Shown here piece by piece: positions 16,362-25,647 of a DNA stretch of 34,452 nucleotides (its first letter is position 1; each line of letters opens with the position of its first letter). Position numbers and translations under genes: made by a program. A model generated the notes under the pieces. That model had not been told where the DNA came from, did no database searches, and saw only the letters and a list, made by a program, of their open reading frames with translations. The DNA comes from JARLFX01 sp036404255 (GTDB lineage: Bacteria > Acidobacteriota > Terriglobia > Terriglobales > Acidobacteriaceae), in assembly GCA_036404255.1 (NCBI GenBank), contig DASWOP010000215.1, forward strand, positions 1-34,452, written 5' to 3'.

Positions 16362-16854
16362 CGTGGTAACCCTTGTCTGCCCAATCCGTGCCGAAATTGT
16401 TAGCGAGGTATAGAACCTTCACATTGGTGAAACCCATGTCATGGAGCAGTTTGTAAGCAGGGCCAAGGTTTGGGCAACGATTCCACGGACAGCATCCGCA
16501 GTAGAGCACGATGAATTTCTTCTTTGGCAGAGAGGCAACGCGCTTTTGTAGCTGCTGCAGCCCTTCGGGTTGTGAGCCGGGTCCAATGTACTCGGAGCCG
16601 GGAATATGAGCCTGGGCGAAAAGTACATGCGAGCCAACCTGTAGCACGAGGGGCTTGGCGGGGGTGGAGCCTGTCGCTTGCAGTAAGTGGTTCAGTGCCT
16701 CAGCCTGAAGCAATTGAGTCTGGGGAACAGAATAAGCGCTCGATGAATCTATCCCAGGTCCGGAAAATTGGGCTGGACTCTGTGGACAGGCGAGAAGAAG
16801 TGCTGCTACTAATGCGGCATACATCGCTGAGCGAGAAATCAGACTGCATTGCAT
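16345..16854 (-). CDS. Secreted rhodanese-like protein with Cys-rich active loop
   Basis: About 169 residues from ATG 16854, which has GGAGA 7 bases upstream; the frame is open to 16929 but the extra part is not needed. A signal peptide at ~8-29 (SRSAMYAALVAALLLACPQS) is followed by a rhodanese fold: VLQVGSHVLFAQAHIPGSEY, then FIVLYCGCCPWNRCPN, placing the expected persulfide Cys at 119 with Cys at 121, 122 and 127. The loop has four Cys where ordinary rhodaneses have one. The C-terminal GFTNVKVLYLANNFGTDWADKGY is typical of the fold. The likely role is sulfur transfer or persulfide binding in the periplasm. It is upstream of and overlaps the TlpA gene. Confidence 0.85.
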   Translation of the reverse strand: MQCSLISRSAMYAALVAALLLACPQSPAQFSGPGIDSSSAYSVPQTQLLQAEALNHLLQATGSTPAKPLVLQVGSHVLFAQAHIPGSEYIGPGSQPEGLQQLQKRVASLPKKKFIVLYCGCCPWNRCPNLGPAYKLLHDMGFTNVKVLYLANNFGTDWADKGYHVEQGR

Positions 16855-16945
16855 GGGATCGTCTCCGTGACTTCCAAGTCTATACTCCGGATTGGGCCGG
16901 AGGGAATTCTGCGCCGTTTGTATCCACACGAAGCTTCAAGCCAGC

Positions 16946-17866
16946 TTATAACGCGATCAAACCATGCCAGATAAAAAACAGGGTTGTGCATGCAACGATG
17001 ATCCACAAGATCACACCCTGAAGCATAGGCCGTATGCCCACCTGCTTTAGAACTTTGCGTGAGAGTCCGGTCCCAATCAGAAAGAGGGTGACGCACAGCC
17101 CGAGTCTTCCGAGCTTGCTTAGTTGTGTGAATAAACTCTGAAAACGAGGAAGATCCGTACTAACCACGGCAGCGATGCAGAACAGCCCGATGAACCAGGG
17201 CCATTGCATCTTCGCCGAACTCTTCCGCTGAAAAGAGAGAACGAGGGTCATGGGCACGATCCAGAGCGCACGGGCTAGCTTTACCGTCGTTCCAACTGCG
17301 AGCGCAGTCGGCCCATATTTTGCCGATGCTCCTACGACGGAGCTCGTGTCATGGATGGCGAGGGCTGCCCATAGGCCGAACTGCGTCTGCGTGAGATGTA
17401 TGTACCAGCCGATCAGCGGAAAAAGCAGCAAGGCTACCGAGTTCAAGATGAAGACGGTGCCCAGAGAAACCGCGATCTCTTCTTCGTCAGCATTTAGTAC
17501 CGGGCCGATGGCGGCGATTGCGCTGCCGCCACAGATTGCCGTCCCCGCGCAGATTAATAAAGACTGTATGCGCGGCACGCGGAACAGCTTTCCCAGAACG
17601 AGACCTGCGATCATGACGAACGTGATGCTGAGCGCGGTATAACCGAATCCCGAGCGCCCGACCTTTAGCACCTCCTGGAGGTTCATGCTGAAGCCGAGCA
17701 GAACAACAGATGCCTGGAGCAGAAACTTTGATAGTTCTCTGCTGGCGACGTGAAAGGGGTGAACGAACGTAAAGCCGTATATAACACCAGCGACGAGAGC
17801 CAGCGGAGGGGAAAGAAGACCGGCTGCGGCCAGAATGATCCCAACGAAGAATAGCTTCTTTGACAT
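16946..17866 (-). CDS. yeiH: YeiH-family putative sulfate/sulfur-oxyanion exporter
   Basis: A 306-residue inner membrane protein with about 10 hydrophobic segments. Family signatures are SRELSKFLLQASVVLLGFSM early, SLLICAGTAICGGSAIAAIG with conserved Cys and Gly in the middle, HDTSSVVGASAKYG, and the LARALWIVPMTLVLSF helix. The family (Cons_hypoth698/YeiH) is annotated as a putative sulfate exporter, and the E. coli member is linked to the LysR regulator YeiE and sulfite response. Here a LysR gene lies 48 bases upstream on the same strand, matching that pairing. It is slightly short of the usual ~330-350 residues but has the full motif set. Confidence 0.85.
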   Translation of the reverse strand: MSKKLFFVGIILAAAGLLSPPLALVAGVIYGFTFVHPFHVASRELSKFLLQASVVLLGFSMNLQEVLKVGRSGFGYTALSITFVMIAGLVLGKLFRVPRIQSLLICAGTAICGGSAIAAIGPVLNADEEEIAVSLGTVFILNSVALLLFPLIGWYIHLTQTQFGLWAALAIHDTSSVVGASAKYGPTALAVGTTVKLARALWIVPMTLVLSFQRKSSAKMQWPWFIGLFCIAAVVSTDLPRFQSLFTQLSKLGRLGLCVTLFLIGTGLSRKVLKQVGIRPMLQGVILWIIVACTTLFFIWHGLIAL

Positions 17867-17914
17867 ACACAGATAGCATGGCTCGCTTCCGTATGCGCGT
17901 CCAAGACTCTGTTC

Positions 17915-18856
17915 TTATCGGCGATTCGTTTTTGTAATCACCTTGGGGCCCATGGAAGCAGGTACTATGTCCCGCTCCAGTGCGAATCTCCAAAAGATCC
18001 CAACGGCACCGACAGGATCTGGCCCCAAGGCACGCACCAAGGTGAACTGCCGACGTATTTCTAACCCCCTCACCTGGACCTGTACTACAGTGCCGAGAAG
18101 CAGTTCCTTGCGGATAGCCCACATGGAAACGAAGCCGACTCCTAGTCTTGCCTCGACGGCTGAAACTATTGCCTCCGTAGAATCCAGCTCCATTGCAATA
18201 CGCAGTTCATGCAGGGTCAATCCGCTCATTTGCAGCGCGTCCTCCACGACACGCCGCGAGCCGGAGCCATGTTCCCGCAGAAGCAGCGGCAGGGTTGCAA
18301 GGTCAGACGGATTGATGGTCGAGGCTCCCGCCCACTCCGCAGTTGCCGGGGCGATCAGAATCATGGAATCGTCAAGAAAAGGTTCCACGTGGACCTCGCG
18401 TGTGAGCGGTGGTCCTTCGATCATACCAACGTCAATGGATGCTGTAGCCAGCCGAGCTACAATATCTTCGGTGTTTCCACTCATGACCGAAAGCCGGATG
18501 TTCGGATGTCGTTTCTGAAACGTACCCAGCATGGTGGGCAGCACGTATTGGGCGACAGTGGTGGAAGCGCCGATACGCAATTCACCGCGTAGGTCTCCGC
18601 TGATTTCGGCGATAGATCCCCTTGTTTTTTGGGCAAGTTGCGCGCCTTTGCGGGCGTAGTCGAGCATCAACTTACCGGCGTCAGTCAATCGCACACGATT
18701 CCCAGTACGGTCGAACAGGCGAATGCCCAGTTCTTCTTCCAGCGCGTGAATATGCTGGCTCACGGCAGGCTGGCTGAGATGCAATATCTCTGACGCCTTG
18801 CGAAAGCTGGCCTGTTCAGCCACAGCCCTAAATACGATGATGCGGTAATTCTCCAT
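17915..18856 (-). CDS. LysR-type regulator, YeiE/CysB-like
   Basis: About 313 residues from MENYRI (ATG 18856); the frame extends 22 codons upstream but those residues are not LysR-like. The N-terminal winged HTH is clear: FRAVAEQASFRKASEILHLS then QPAVSQHIHALEEELGIRLF (to ~50) and RLTDAGKLMLDYA. The effector domain starts at GELRIGASTTVAQYVLP, has typical LREHGSGSRRVVEDAL and VEARLGVGFVSMWAI segments, and resembles YeiE/CbbR/CysB-like members. It lies between the methyltransferase and yeiH, all on the same strand, so it likely controls yeiH and possibly the rhodanese-TlpA pair. The effector is probably a small sulfur or organic anion; that is inferred from context only. Confidence 0.88.
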   Translation of the reverse strand: MENYRIIVFRAVAEQASFRKASEILHLSQPAVSQHIHALEEELGIRLFDRTGNRVRLTDAGKLMLDYARKGAQLAQKTRGSIAEISGDLRGELRIGASTTVAQYVLPTMLGTFQKRHPNIRLSVMSGNTEDIVARLATASIDVGMIEGPPLTREVHVEPFLDDSMILIAPATAEWAGASTINPSDLATLPLLLREHGSGSRRVVEDALQMSGLTLHELRIAMELDSTEAIVSAVEARLGVGFVSMWAIRKELLLGTVVQVQVRGLEIRRQFTLVRALGPDPVGAVGIFWRFALERDIVPASMGPKVITKTNRR

Positions 18857-18935
18857 CCCGTCCTTAACAAACGTTAAATTCACAACTTGGATAACTGTAC
18901 GCAAAAAAACTACGCGGAGCACTCATGGAGAAAAG

Positions 18936-19529
18936 CTAAGCTCGATCTTCACCAGAGACTGCAACGATCAGGTAAGCAAAAGGGCCGATTTCCGAGATAC
19001 AACTCATCTGGAATCCGGCACCAATAAGGCCTTTTACCGTGTCTTTCTGCGGAATGCGATGATCGAGGGGAGGGCCTGGAGGCTGTTGTACGCCGGGTCG
19101 CCAATCGAGCACGGCAATCCGCCCCTTGATTCTGAGAATTCGATTTGCCTCGGACAACACGTCTGAGATGTTCTCCAGTTCATGCCAGATATATGCCATC
19201 AGGATGAGGTCGCAGCTTCCATCGGTCAGTCCGGTTGCCGATGCGGCGCCCGCCCGGCACTCGATATTCATGATGGCCGTGCCGATTAGCTTCTCGCGAA
19301 TACAGGCAAGCATCTCGGGCTGAAGATCGACGGCATACACCTTGCCCTGTTCGCCGATACTAGAGGCGATGGGGAGCGAGAAGTATCCCGTTCCTGCGCC
19401 AATATCCGCAACCGTCATTCCGGGATGCAGATCCAGAATCTGTAAGACCTCAGATAGTGGTAGCCACGTCCTACGCTCGGGAGCATCGAGTCGATGTGCC
19501 TGTGATGGAGAAAACACTCGTTCATTCAC
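18936..19529 (-). CDS. Class I SAM-dependent methyltransferase
   Basis: A 197-residue Rossmann-fold methyltransferase. Motif I is VADIGAGTGYFSLPIA (~40-55), the acidic end of strand 2 is VYAVDLQPEML, motif II-like is CDLILMAYIWHELENI, and motif III is ILRIKGRIAVLDWRPG. The leading segment with RRTWLPLSEVLQILDLHPG resembles UbiE-like enzymes found in metal or metalloid clusters. The GTG start at 19529 has AAGGTGA about 5 bases upstream. It is 9 bases after the YgaP-like TM gene and so part of the efflux-2 train. The substrate cannot be inferred from sequence; a metalloid, thiol or small-molecule acceptor is possible. Confidence 0.85.
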   Translation of the reverse strand: MNERVFSPSQAHRLDAPERRTWLPLSEVLQILDLHPGMTVADIGAGTGYFSLPIASSIGEQGKVYAVDLQPEMLACIREKLIGTAIMNIECRAGAASATGLTDGSCDLILMAYIWHELENISDVLSEANRILRIKGRIAVLDWRPGVQQPPGPPLDHRIPQKDTVKGLIGAGFQMSCISEIGPFAYLIVAVSGEDRA

Positions 19530-19538
19530 AGATCACCT

Positions 19539-19748
19539 TCAGTATCTAGGTTGTGGTTTAGCATCCTTCAAACCCATCGCTCGGAAAATGCTCATAGCCG
19601 GGCACCAGTTTGTGAAGCCGGACTGAAACAGGTTCAATCCCACAAACGCTGTCAAGATATACCAGTATGGCGATACATAGTGAGCAAGCGCAATAGATGC
19701 GAGGATGATAACACCAGCTAATAAACGGACAGCGCATTGAACAGTCAC
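19539..19748 (-). CDS. DUF2892 (YgaP-type) transmembrane protein
   Basis: A 69-residue protein from a GTG start with an AAGGAG ribosome site about 9 bases upstream. It has two TM helices (AVRLLAGVIILASIALAHYV and WYILTAFVGLNLFQSGF) followed by TNWCPAMSIFRAMGLK, the typical DUF2892 layout with the conserved NWCP cysteine. In YgaP the same TM module is fused to a rhodanese domain; here it is stand-alone, with a rhodanese encoded further along the strand. It sits 13 bases after the RND permease and 9 bases before the methyltransferase, so it is an operon member. Confidence 0.88.
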   Translation of the reverse strand: MTVQCAVRLLAGVIILASIALAHYVSPYWYILTAFVGLNLFQSGFTNWCPAMSIFRAMGLKDAKPQPRY

Positions 19749-19761
19749 GGTTACTTTCTCC

Positions 19762-22700
19762 TTATTGATGGGTAGATGGTGCAGAAATATCGCATGCAGG
19801 GAGTTCGCACTCGGCTACATTCTCTGGAGCGTGGATGTGACCACTCGTCCCCGAAGCCTTCTTCTGAACTGCGTAGTACAGCACGGGCACCGCAAGCCGT
19901 GATAGCACGGTAGATGCGATTTCCCCAGCAATCAGCGAGAGAGCCAGCCCCTGAAAGATTGGGTCGGACAGAATGACACTGGCACCTACAACCACTGCGG
20001 CAGCAGTTAGCAGCATGGGCCGGAAACGTACTGCTCCGGCATCGATCACGGCTTGATCCAGTGGCATTCCCTGCGTACGGCGCAGTTCGATAAAGTCAAC
20101 CAGGATTATGGAGTTGCGCACAATGATACCTGCGCCTGCAATGAAGCCGATCATTGAAGTCGCCGTAAAGAAGACGCCGAATATGGCGTGAGCGGGGAGA
20201 ATCCCAATCAGGGTGAGCGGAATGGGAGCCATGATGACCAGTGGAATAATGAACGAACGGAACCAGCCGACAACGAGTACATAAATGAGGACGAGGACCG
20301 CGGCAAATGCCAGGCCGAGATCGCGGAAGACCTCAAGCGTGATCTGCCATTCGCCATCCCACTTCATGGAATAGTGATCGGTCGAATCCGGCTGAACCGA
20401 GTTGTAGCGAGCGAGCGTATAGCCAGCCGAGAGCTTGAGATGGTCCAGCGCACTATTCATTTTGAAGATTGCGTATACAGGGCTCTCCTCCGCGCCGGAT
20501 ACGTCACCGGTCACATAGACCACGCGCTGCATATTCTTGTGGTAGATGCTCGGCTGCAGGGTCGTCTGCCGCATCTGAGTCAGTTCGCGGAGTGAGACCA
20601 TGCTGCCATCCGCTGCCTTCAGCTTGATGTTGTCGAGTTGCTGCGGCGAGGAGCGTTCTGCTCGCTCCATTTGCATCTGCACTGGAACAGCTTCACGGGA
20701 TTGATCGTCGTGGACAAGCCCTGTAGTTGCACTAGACTCCGCTATTACAAGTGTGTTGGTCACATCGGCTACTGCAATCCCATGCTGTGCAGCTTTTGCT
20801 TCATCTACCGTGTAGTCAATCTGCTGCTCCGGGTCCTCCATATACCAGTCGGCATCGACGACACCGGGAGTCTGCTGGAATATCGTTTTTACTTGACGTG
20901 CAACATCGAGTTGCCCGTCCATGTTCGGCCCGTAGATTTCGGCAACAAGGGTTTGAACGACCGGCGGGCCGGGCGGCACTTCGCTTACCTTGATGCGAGC
21001 TCCAAATGGCAGCGCAAGCTTGACCAACTCCGGACGCAGCTGCTTTGCGATCACGTGGCTTTGCATGCTACGATCTGCTATCGGGAGTAGGTTCACTTGT
21101 ATGTCAGCCTGATTGGGCTGGTGGCGCAGATAGTAGTGGCGCACCAGGCCGTTGAAGTTGTAGGGGCCGGAGAGCCCAACGTACGTCTGGTAGTTGGCAA
21201 CCTCCGGCTGCTGCGCCAGGTAATGTCCCAGCATTTGCGTGACGCGTGCCGTTTGTTCCAGAGTTGTCCCGTCCGGCATATCGACCATGACCTGGAACTC
21301 GCTCTTGTTGTCGAAGGGAAGCATCTTGACCTTGACCAACTTGAGTGGAACCAGTGCAGCCGCTGCCAGAAGCAGCACGATCACGCCCCCGAAGAAGAAC
21401 GTGCGATGACGGGAGGAGTGGATGAGCGGCGACATGAGGCGCCGGTAGAGGCGCGTGCTGGAGCTTTCCTTGTTGCCTTGCTGCTTTTTATGGCTCGATG
21501 TGTGCGCCACCAACCGCATCGCAGCCCAGGGAGAGACCACGAAGGCCACCACCAGCGAGAAGACCATGGCCGACGATGCACCAACCGGAATGGGCCGCAT
21601 GTATGGCCCCATCAATCCACGCACAAACGCCATCGGCAGAATAGCCGCGATGACGGCGATGGTCGCCAGAATGGTCGGATTGCCCACTTCAGCAACGGCT
21701 TCAATGGCGACTTCACTCAGCGGACGGCCATAGCTCTCTGGCAGCCGAAAATGGCGAACCATGTTCTCGACCACAACGATTGCGTCATCCACCAGAATGC
21801 CAATGCTGAAGATGAGCGCGAAAAGTGTGACGCGATTGAGCGTATAGCCATATAGGTAGAACGCCGCCAGAGTCAGTCCTAGGGTTACGGGAATAGCCAG
21901 CAACACCACTCCGGATTCACGCCAGCCAAGAAAGACGGCAATCAGCAGCGTAACGGATAGCGTGGCCAGCAGTAGATGTTCCAGCAACTGGTCAGACTTC
22001 GCCTTCGCCGTGTCGCCGTAATTCCTAGTGGTGGTAATGTTCAGGTCGGCAGGCAGTGTGGTTTTTCGCATGCCTGCGATCTTCGCGAGAACTGCATTGG
22101 CAATATCGGTTGCGTTGGTGCCCTTGCGTTTGGCAACCGTGATGGTGACTGCTGGCAATTCGCTGCCAACGGCCATGCCGGGCAGCTTGCTCCCAGCGGC
22201 TGCGCCAAACGCAACATAGTTAGCGGGTTCTTCCGGGCCGTCTACGATCTCTGCAGCCACGTCGCGAAGATAGACAGGGCGACCCTGGCTAATTCCTACA
22301 ACAACCCGTTGCAGGTCTTCCTTGCTGTGGAAGAAATCTCCAGCATCTACACGGAATTGTTCGTTACCCGATGCGAACTGCCCCGCCTGTACACGAGCAT
22401 TTGCAGCCTGCAGCTTGGCGACAACAGCAGACGGCGAGATACCGTACGAGGCAAGTCGCTCATTGCTTAGCATCACCTGCATGGCGCGTGGCTGTCCGCC
22501 CAGAATGCTGGTTTCGGAGACGTCGTTTACCTGTTGGATACTGTGCTGCAGTTCCGCCGCGATCAGACGAAGTTGATAAGAGTTATAGTTCTTGCCCCAC
22601 AGCGTCAGCGACAGAATTGGTATGTTGTCGATGGAGCGTTCCTTGACCATCGGTTGCGAGGCGCCCTGAGGAAGTCGGTCCATGTTGGAGTAGAGCTTGC

Positions 22701-23049
22701 TGTAGACCTTGACAAGAGCATCTTCCTCGCGCGTTCCCACCAGAAAGCGTGCGATGACGAGACTGTTTCCCGGGCTAGATGTGGAATACACGAATTCGAC
22801 TCCGGGAATCTCGCGTAACAGCTTTTCAACCGGAATCGAGACGCGCTGCTCCACCTCTTCTGGAGAAGCGCCGGGCATGGCAGTCGTTACATCCAGCATG
22901 GGAACCACGATCTGTGGCTCTTCTTCCCGTGGAATCACCATAACCGCAAACGCACCCAGCGCAAGCGACGCCACGATGAACAACGGCGTCAGCTTCGAGT
23001 TGAGGAAGGCTGTCGCAATGCGGCCAGCGATGCCTGAAGAACTCTTCAT
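19762..23049 (-). CDS. RND efflux permease (system 2)
   Basis: A 1095-residue AcrB-like inner membrane pump. TM1 is at ~20-40, followed by PREEEPQIVVPMLDVTTAMP, the first porter segment. TM4 carries the canonical proton-relay pair in IGILVDDAIVVVENM (D421, D422). TM10 reads GAGIIVRNSIILVDF, with Arg where AcrB has Lys. Two large periplasmic loops and twelve TM segments are present, and the length is slightly above the usual 1020-1060. It overlaps the adaptor gene by four bases (ATGA) and is followed by the YgaP-like gene. It differs clearly from the system 1 permease, so the two are not recent duplicates. Substrate is unknown. Confidence 0.93.
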   Translation of the reverse strand: MKSSSGIAGRIATAFLNSKLTPLFIVASLALGAFAVMVIPREEEPQIVVPMLDVTTAMPGASPEEVEQRVSIPVEKLLREIPGVEFVYSTSSPGNSLVIARFLVGTREEDALVKVYSKLYSNMDRLPQGASQPMVKERSIDNIPILSLTLWGKNYNSYQLRLIAAELQHSIQQVNDVSETSILGGQPRAMQVMLSNERLASYGISPSAVVAKLQAANARVQAGQFASGNEQFRVDAGDFFHSKEDLQRVVVGISQGRPVYLRDVAAEIVDGPEEPANYVAFGAAAGSKLPGMAVGSELPAVTITVAKRKGTNATDIANAVLAKIAGMRKTTLPADLNITTTRNYGDTAKAKSDQLLEHLLLATLSVTLLIAVFLGWRESGVVLLAIPVTLGLTLAAFYLYGYTLNRVTLFALIFSIGILVDDAIVVVENMVRHFRLPESYGRPLSEVAIEAVAEVGNPTILATIAVIAAILPMAFVRGLMGPYMRPIPVGASSAMVFSLVVAFVVSPWAAMRLVAHTSSHKKQQGNKESSSTRLYRRLMSPLIHSSRHRTFFFGGVIVLLLAAAALVPLKLVKVKMLPFDNKSEFQVMVDMPDGTTLEQTARVTQMLGHYLAQQPEVANYQTYVGLSGPYNFNGLVRHYYLRHQPNQADIQVNLLPIADRSMQSHVIAKQLRPELVKLALPFGARIKVSEVPPGPPVVQTLVAEIYGPNMDGQLDVARQVKTIFQQTPGVVDADWYMEDPEQQIDYTVDEAKAAQHGIAVADVTNTLVIAESSATTGLVHDDQSREAVPVQMQMERAERSSPQQLDNIKLKAADGSMVSLRELTQMRQTTLQPSIYHKNMQRVVYVTGDVSGAEESPVYAIFKMNSALDHLKLSAGYTLARYNSVQPDSTDHYSMKWDGEWQITLEVFRDLGLAFAAVLVLIYVLVVGWFRSFIIPLVIMAPIPLTLIGILPAHAIFGVFFTATSMIGFIAGAGIIVRNSIILVDFIELRRTQGMPLDQAVIDAGAVRFRPMLLTAAAVVVGASVILSDPIFQGLALSLIAGEIASTVLSRLAVPVLYYAVQKKASGTSGHIHAPENVAECELPACDISAPSTHQ

Positions 23050-24164
23050 GGGCGCACCGCAATCTTGCTGCCGCCGAGTTCGCGGTCCCTTGGAGAAATA
23101 ACGACCGGCTCACCCGCACTGAGCCCCGACAGTACCTCGACCTTGTCGCCGTGCTTTGCTCCTAGCGTGATATATCGCAACGAGACAACGTGATTGTCGT
23201 CGAGTACCCACACGCCATTCAATGAACTATGCGTTACCAGCGCCGACTGTGGAACCAGCAGCGCAGGGTGGCCGCCATTGCTGATGCTGGCGGTGCCAAA
23301 CATCCCAGAGTGGAGACCAGCTGCAGCTGGCAGATCGATTTTGATGAGGAAGCTGCGGCTTGCAGGATCTGCAGCCGGAACGATATCTGTAATATGCCCG
23401 GCCAGCGGCTGCGCTGAGATTGCGGATATCACTACTGAAACAAGCATGCCCTTCTGTAGCGTCTGGATTAGCGACTCGTCCACCGTTGCATCTAGCTGTA
23501 GTGTCCCGGATTTCTCCAATTCGAGCAGTGGCATGCCCGGCATCGCCATAGCGCCAGGATCGACGTGGCGGCCCGTGACGAAGCCCGCGAAAGGCGCGCG
23601 CAGCCGGGAATAGTCCTCCACGGTGCCTGCTCCAGCCTCCGAGGCTTTGGCTGCCAGCATTTGTGAGCGTGCAGCATCCAGCCGTGCAGCGGCAGCCTGC
23701 GAGCGCCGTTCCACTTCATCGAATTCCTGTGGGCTGACGGACTTACGTTTGCGAAGCAATTCATAGCGCTTGAGAGTGGAACTGGCCAGTGACGCTTCAG
23801 ACTGTGCTGCCTGAACCTCGTGTTCGCTGCTGGCGACAGTGGCGCGAGTACGCAGCACATCGGAGTGTGCCTGTGCGCTGTCGAGTGCCACCAGTGTTTG
23901 GCCAGCGCGCACGGAATCGCCTTCATGCACGGCAATCGATGTTACGCGTCCCATTACTTGTGCGGTGAGAACAGCCGACTCCGCCGCGTGAACAGTGCCG
24001 GTGGCATCCACCGAGCTGGGGATCTGTTCCATCTGAGCCTGTGCGACATCCAGACCGGTAATAACAGGTGGCGTGGTAGGTGCAGCACTCCTGTGATTGC
24101 ATCCGGCAAGCACCAGGGTAGCAACTGAGACAAGAACAACTAGATTGCTTCGAAAGCTGTTCAT
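23046..24164 (-). CDS. RND periplasmic adaptor lipoprotein (system 2)
   Basis: A 372-residue membrane fusion protein. The N-terminus has a lipoprotein signal (VATLVLAGC, Cys21), then the barrel-sandwich half LTAQVMGRVTSIAVHEGDSV, a helical hairpin (~95-165), the second lipoyl half DYSRLRAPFAGFVTGRHVDP, a beta-barrel and a membrane-proximal domain ending SAGEPVVISPRDRELGG. It bridges the RND pump and TolC. It overlaps both neighbours by four bases (ATGA at each end), which indicates tight coupling. The order TolC-adaptor-RND is reversed relative to system 1. Confidence 0.92.
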   Translation of the reverse strand: MNSFRSNLVVLVSVATLVLAGCNHRSAAPTTPPVITGLDVAQAQMEQIPSSVDATGTVHAAESAVLTAQVMGRVTSIAVHEGDSVRAGQTLVALDSAQAHSDVLRTRATVASSEHEVQAAQSEASLASSTLKRYELLRKRKSVSPQEFDEVERRSQAAAARLDAARSQMLAAKASEAGAGTVEDYSRLRAPFAGFVTGRHVDPGAMAMPGMPLLELEKSGTLQLDATVDESLIQTLQKGMLVSVVISAISAQPLAGHITDIVPAADPASRSFLIKIDLPAAAGLHSGMFGTASISNGGHPALLVPQSALVTHSSLNGVWVLDDNHVVSLRYITLGAKHGDKVEVLSGLSAGEPVVISPRDRELGGSKIAVRP

Positions 24165-25528
24165 TGGAGGTCCTCAATACTGTCGGGCGTCAATGTTCCT
24201 GCTGAAAATTTCAGGTTTGCGTAGGTGAGCGTGTTGCGGAAGACAGCTTGCCAGTAGTTAGCGTGGCTTTGTCTCTGCGCGTCTTCCACTCGCAGCAGAT
24301 CAGTCATCGTGGCGAGTCCGGCATCATAGCGGTCCTGTAGGATGCGGAGGCTCTCGTTGGCCTGGCTGGTGGATGCGCGTGCCACGGCCAGCATCTGTTC
24401 TGCCGCCTGATGTTCGTAGTAAGCACGAGTCACTTCCAACCTGATCTGCTGATCGGCAGAGGCGGCGACGGCTTCTGCCCGGCGCAGGCCTATCTTTGCT
24501 GCAGTCAAATTTTCACGTTTCGCCGCAGGTAGAATATCCACGCGAAGCTCCGCCCCGGCTAGCCAGTTGTTTCCGCCCGATCCTGCTATGGACGGCTTAT
24601 CCATCTCCCATGATCCGTATGTAGTGATCTGTGGACCAAATGCTGATTTTGCGGATGCAACCACCGCACTCTGCGCATCACGTTGCAGCGCCAGGCTCTG
24701 CCGGTCGGGCCTTGATTTGATTGCCAGGGCAAGTGCAGCGGCCAGACTCAATTGGTCATAATGCCGTTCTGCGAGCGGCTGTATCAACCGCTGCTCGGGG
24801 GCGATTGGCTCGCCGATAGCGGTCTCCAGCTTGGCCCACGCGATCTGCACTTGTCCCTGAGCTGCAATCAACTCCTGTTGCCTCTCAGCTAGATTCGCGG
24901 ATGCGGTCAGCTTGTCCGCATCCACAGCGAGACCTGCTTCCACCCGTGTGCTGCTGGATTTCTGCAATGCTTCTGCTGTCTCCACATCATGTTGCAGCAC
25001 CTCAACCTGACGCATGGAAAACAGGATGGACTCATACGCCTCGACGACGCGCTGCACAATCTCCTGATCGGAACGGGTAGCGGAGGCAGAGGAGCTTTTC
25101 ACCAGTAGATTCGCCCGCCGCATCTCAAATTGGGTGTGCCAGGAGTCAAAGGCTGTCCAGTTACCGGAGAAGTGGGTGGTGAAATCATTCATCGGCAGGG
25201 GTTTGTTCAGGTTGTTTAACGCAAAATTGCCTTGTGTAAAGCTCTGCTGTCGCAACCGTGTCCCGAACGCGTAGACAGGATCGTTGCCACGAGTAACCGC
25301 TTCACTGAACGAGAGGTTCGGTAGCAGCGCAGTTCGCGCCAGCCGCGAGCCGGAGCGAGCTGAATCGACGTCGGCGCGGCATATTGCCCGGTCAGGATTC
25401 TTATCGAGAGATAAGGTTACGGCTTCCTGCAACGTCAGCGGAGGGGGCTGTTGTGCGAATAATCCAGCCTGCGGAACCGCAAGCATCACGCACACCAGAC
25501 TGATTCGCAAAGGAAGCATATTTCGCAT
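24161..25528 (-). CDS. TolC-family outer membrane efflux protein (system 2)
   Basis: About 455 residues from ATG 25528, which has GGGAG four bases upstream; the frame is open to 25576. The signal peptide ends near GLFAQQ. The mature protein has the duplicated long-helix architecture, beginning LTLQEAVTLSLDKNPDRAIC and with the second-repeat RILQDRYDAGLATMTDLLRV. Such proteins form the outer-membrane exit duct. It is the first structural gene after the ECF sigma factor and overlaps the adaptor by four bases. The family is certain; the substrate is not. Confidence 0.92.
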   Translation of the reverse strand: MRNMLPLRISLVCVMLAVPQAGLFAQQPPPLTLQEAVTLSLDKNPDRAICRADVDSARSGSRLARTALLPNLSFSEAVTRGNDPVYAFGTRLRQQSFTQGNFALNNLNKPLPMNDFTTHFSGNWTAFDSWHTQFEMRRANLLVKSSSASATRSDQEIVQRVVEAYESILFSMRQVEVLQHDVETAEALQKSSSTRVEAGLAVDADKLTASANLAERQQELIAAQGQVQIAWAKLETAIGEPIAPEQRLIQPLAERHYDQLSLAAALALAIKSRPDRQSLALQRDAQSAVVASAKSAFGPQITTYGSWEMDKPSIAGSGGNNWLAGAELRVDILPAAKRENLTAAKIGLRRAEAVAASADQQIRLEVTRAYYEHQAAEQMLAVARASTSQANESLRILQDRYDAGLATMTDLLRVEDAQRQSHANYWQAVFRNTLTYANLKFSAGTLTPDSIEDLQ

Positions 25529-25647
25529 CGTTCTCCCTGTGCCGCTGTCCTGAAGATCCAGACTGAGCGACGCCAATCGAGTGACTCATAGAGCCTGCTC
25601 AATAGAAGAAAGACATGAAATGGAGAAACGTTACAGGATGCGGAATT

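Noticed and set aside
20188..21855. Plus-strand frames of 135-252 codons inside the second RND permease gene
   Set aside because: They are antisense shadows of a long, well-conserved transporter gene; composition is His/Arg-rich without motifs.
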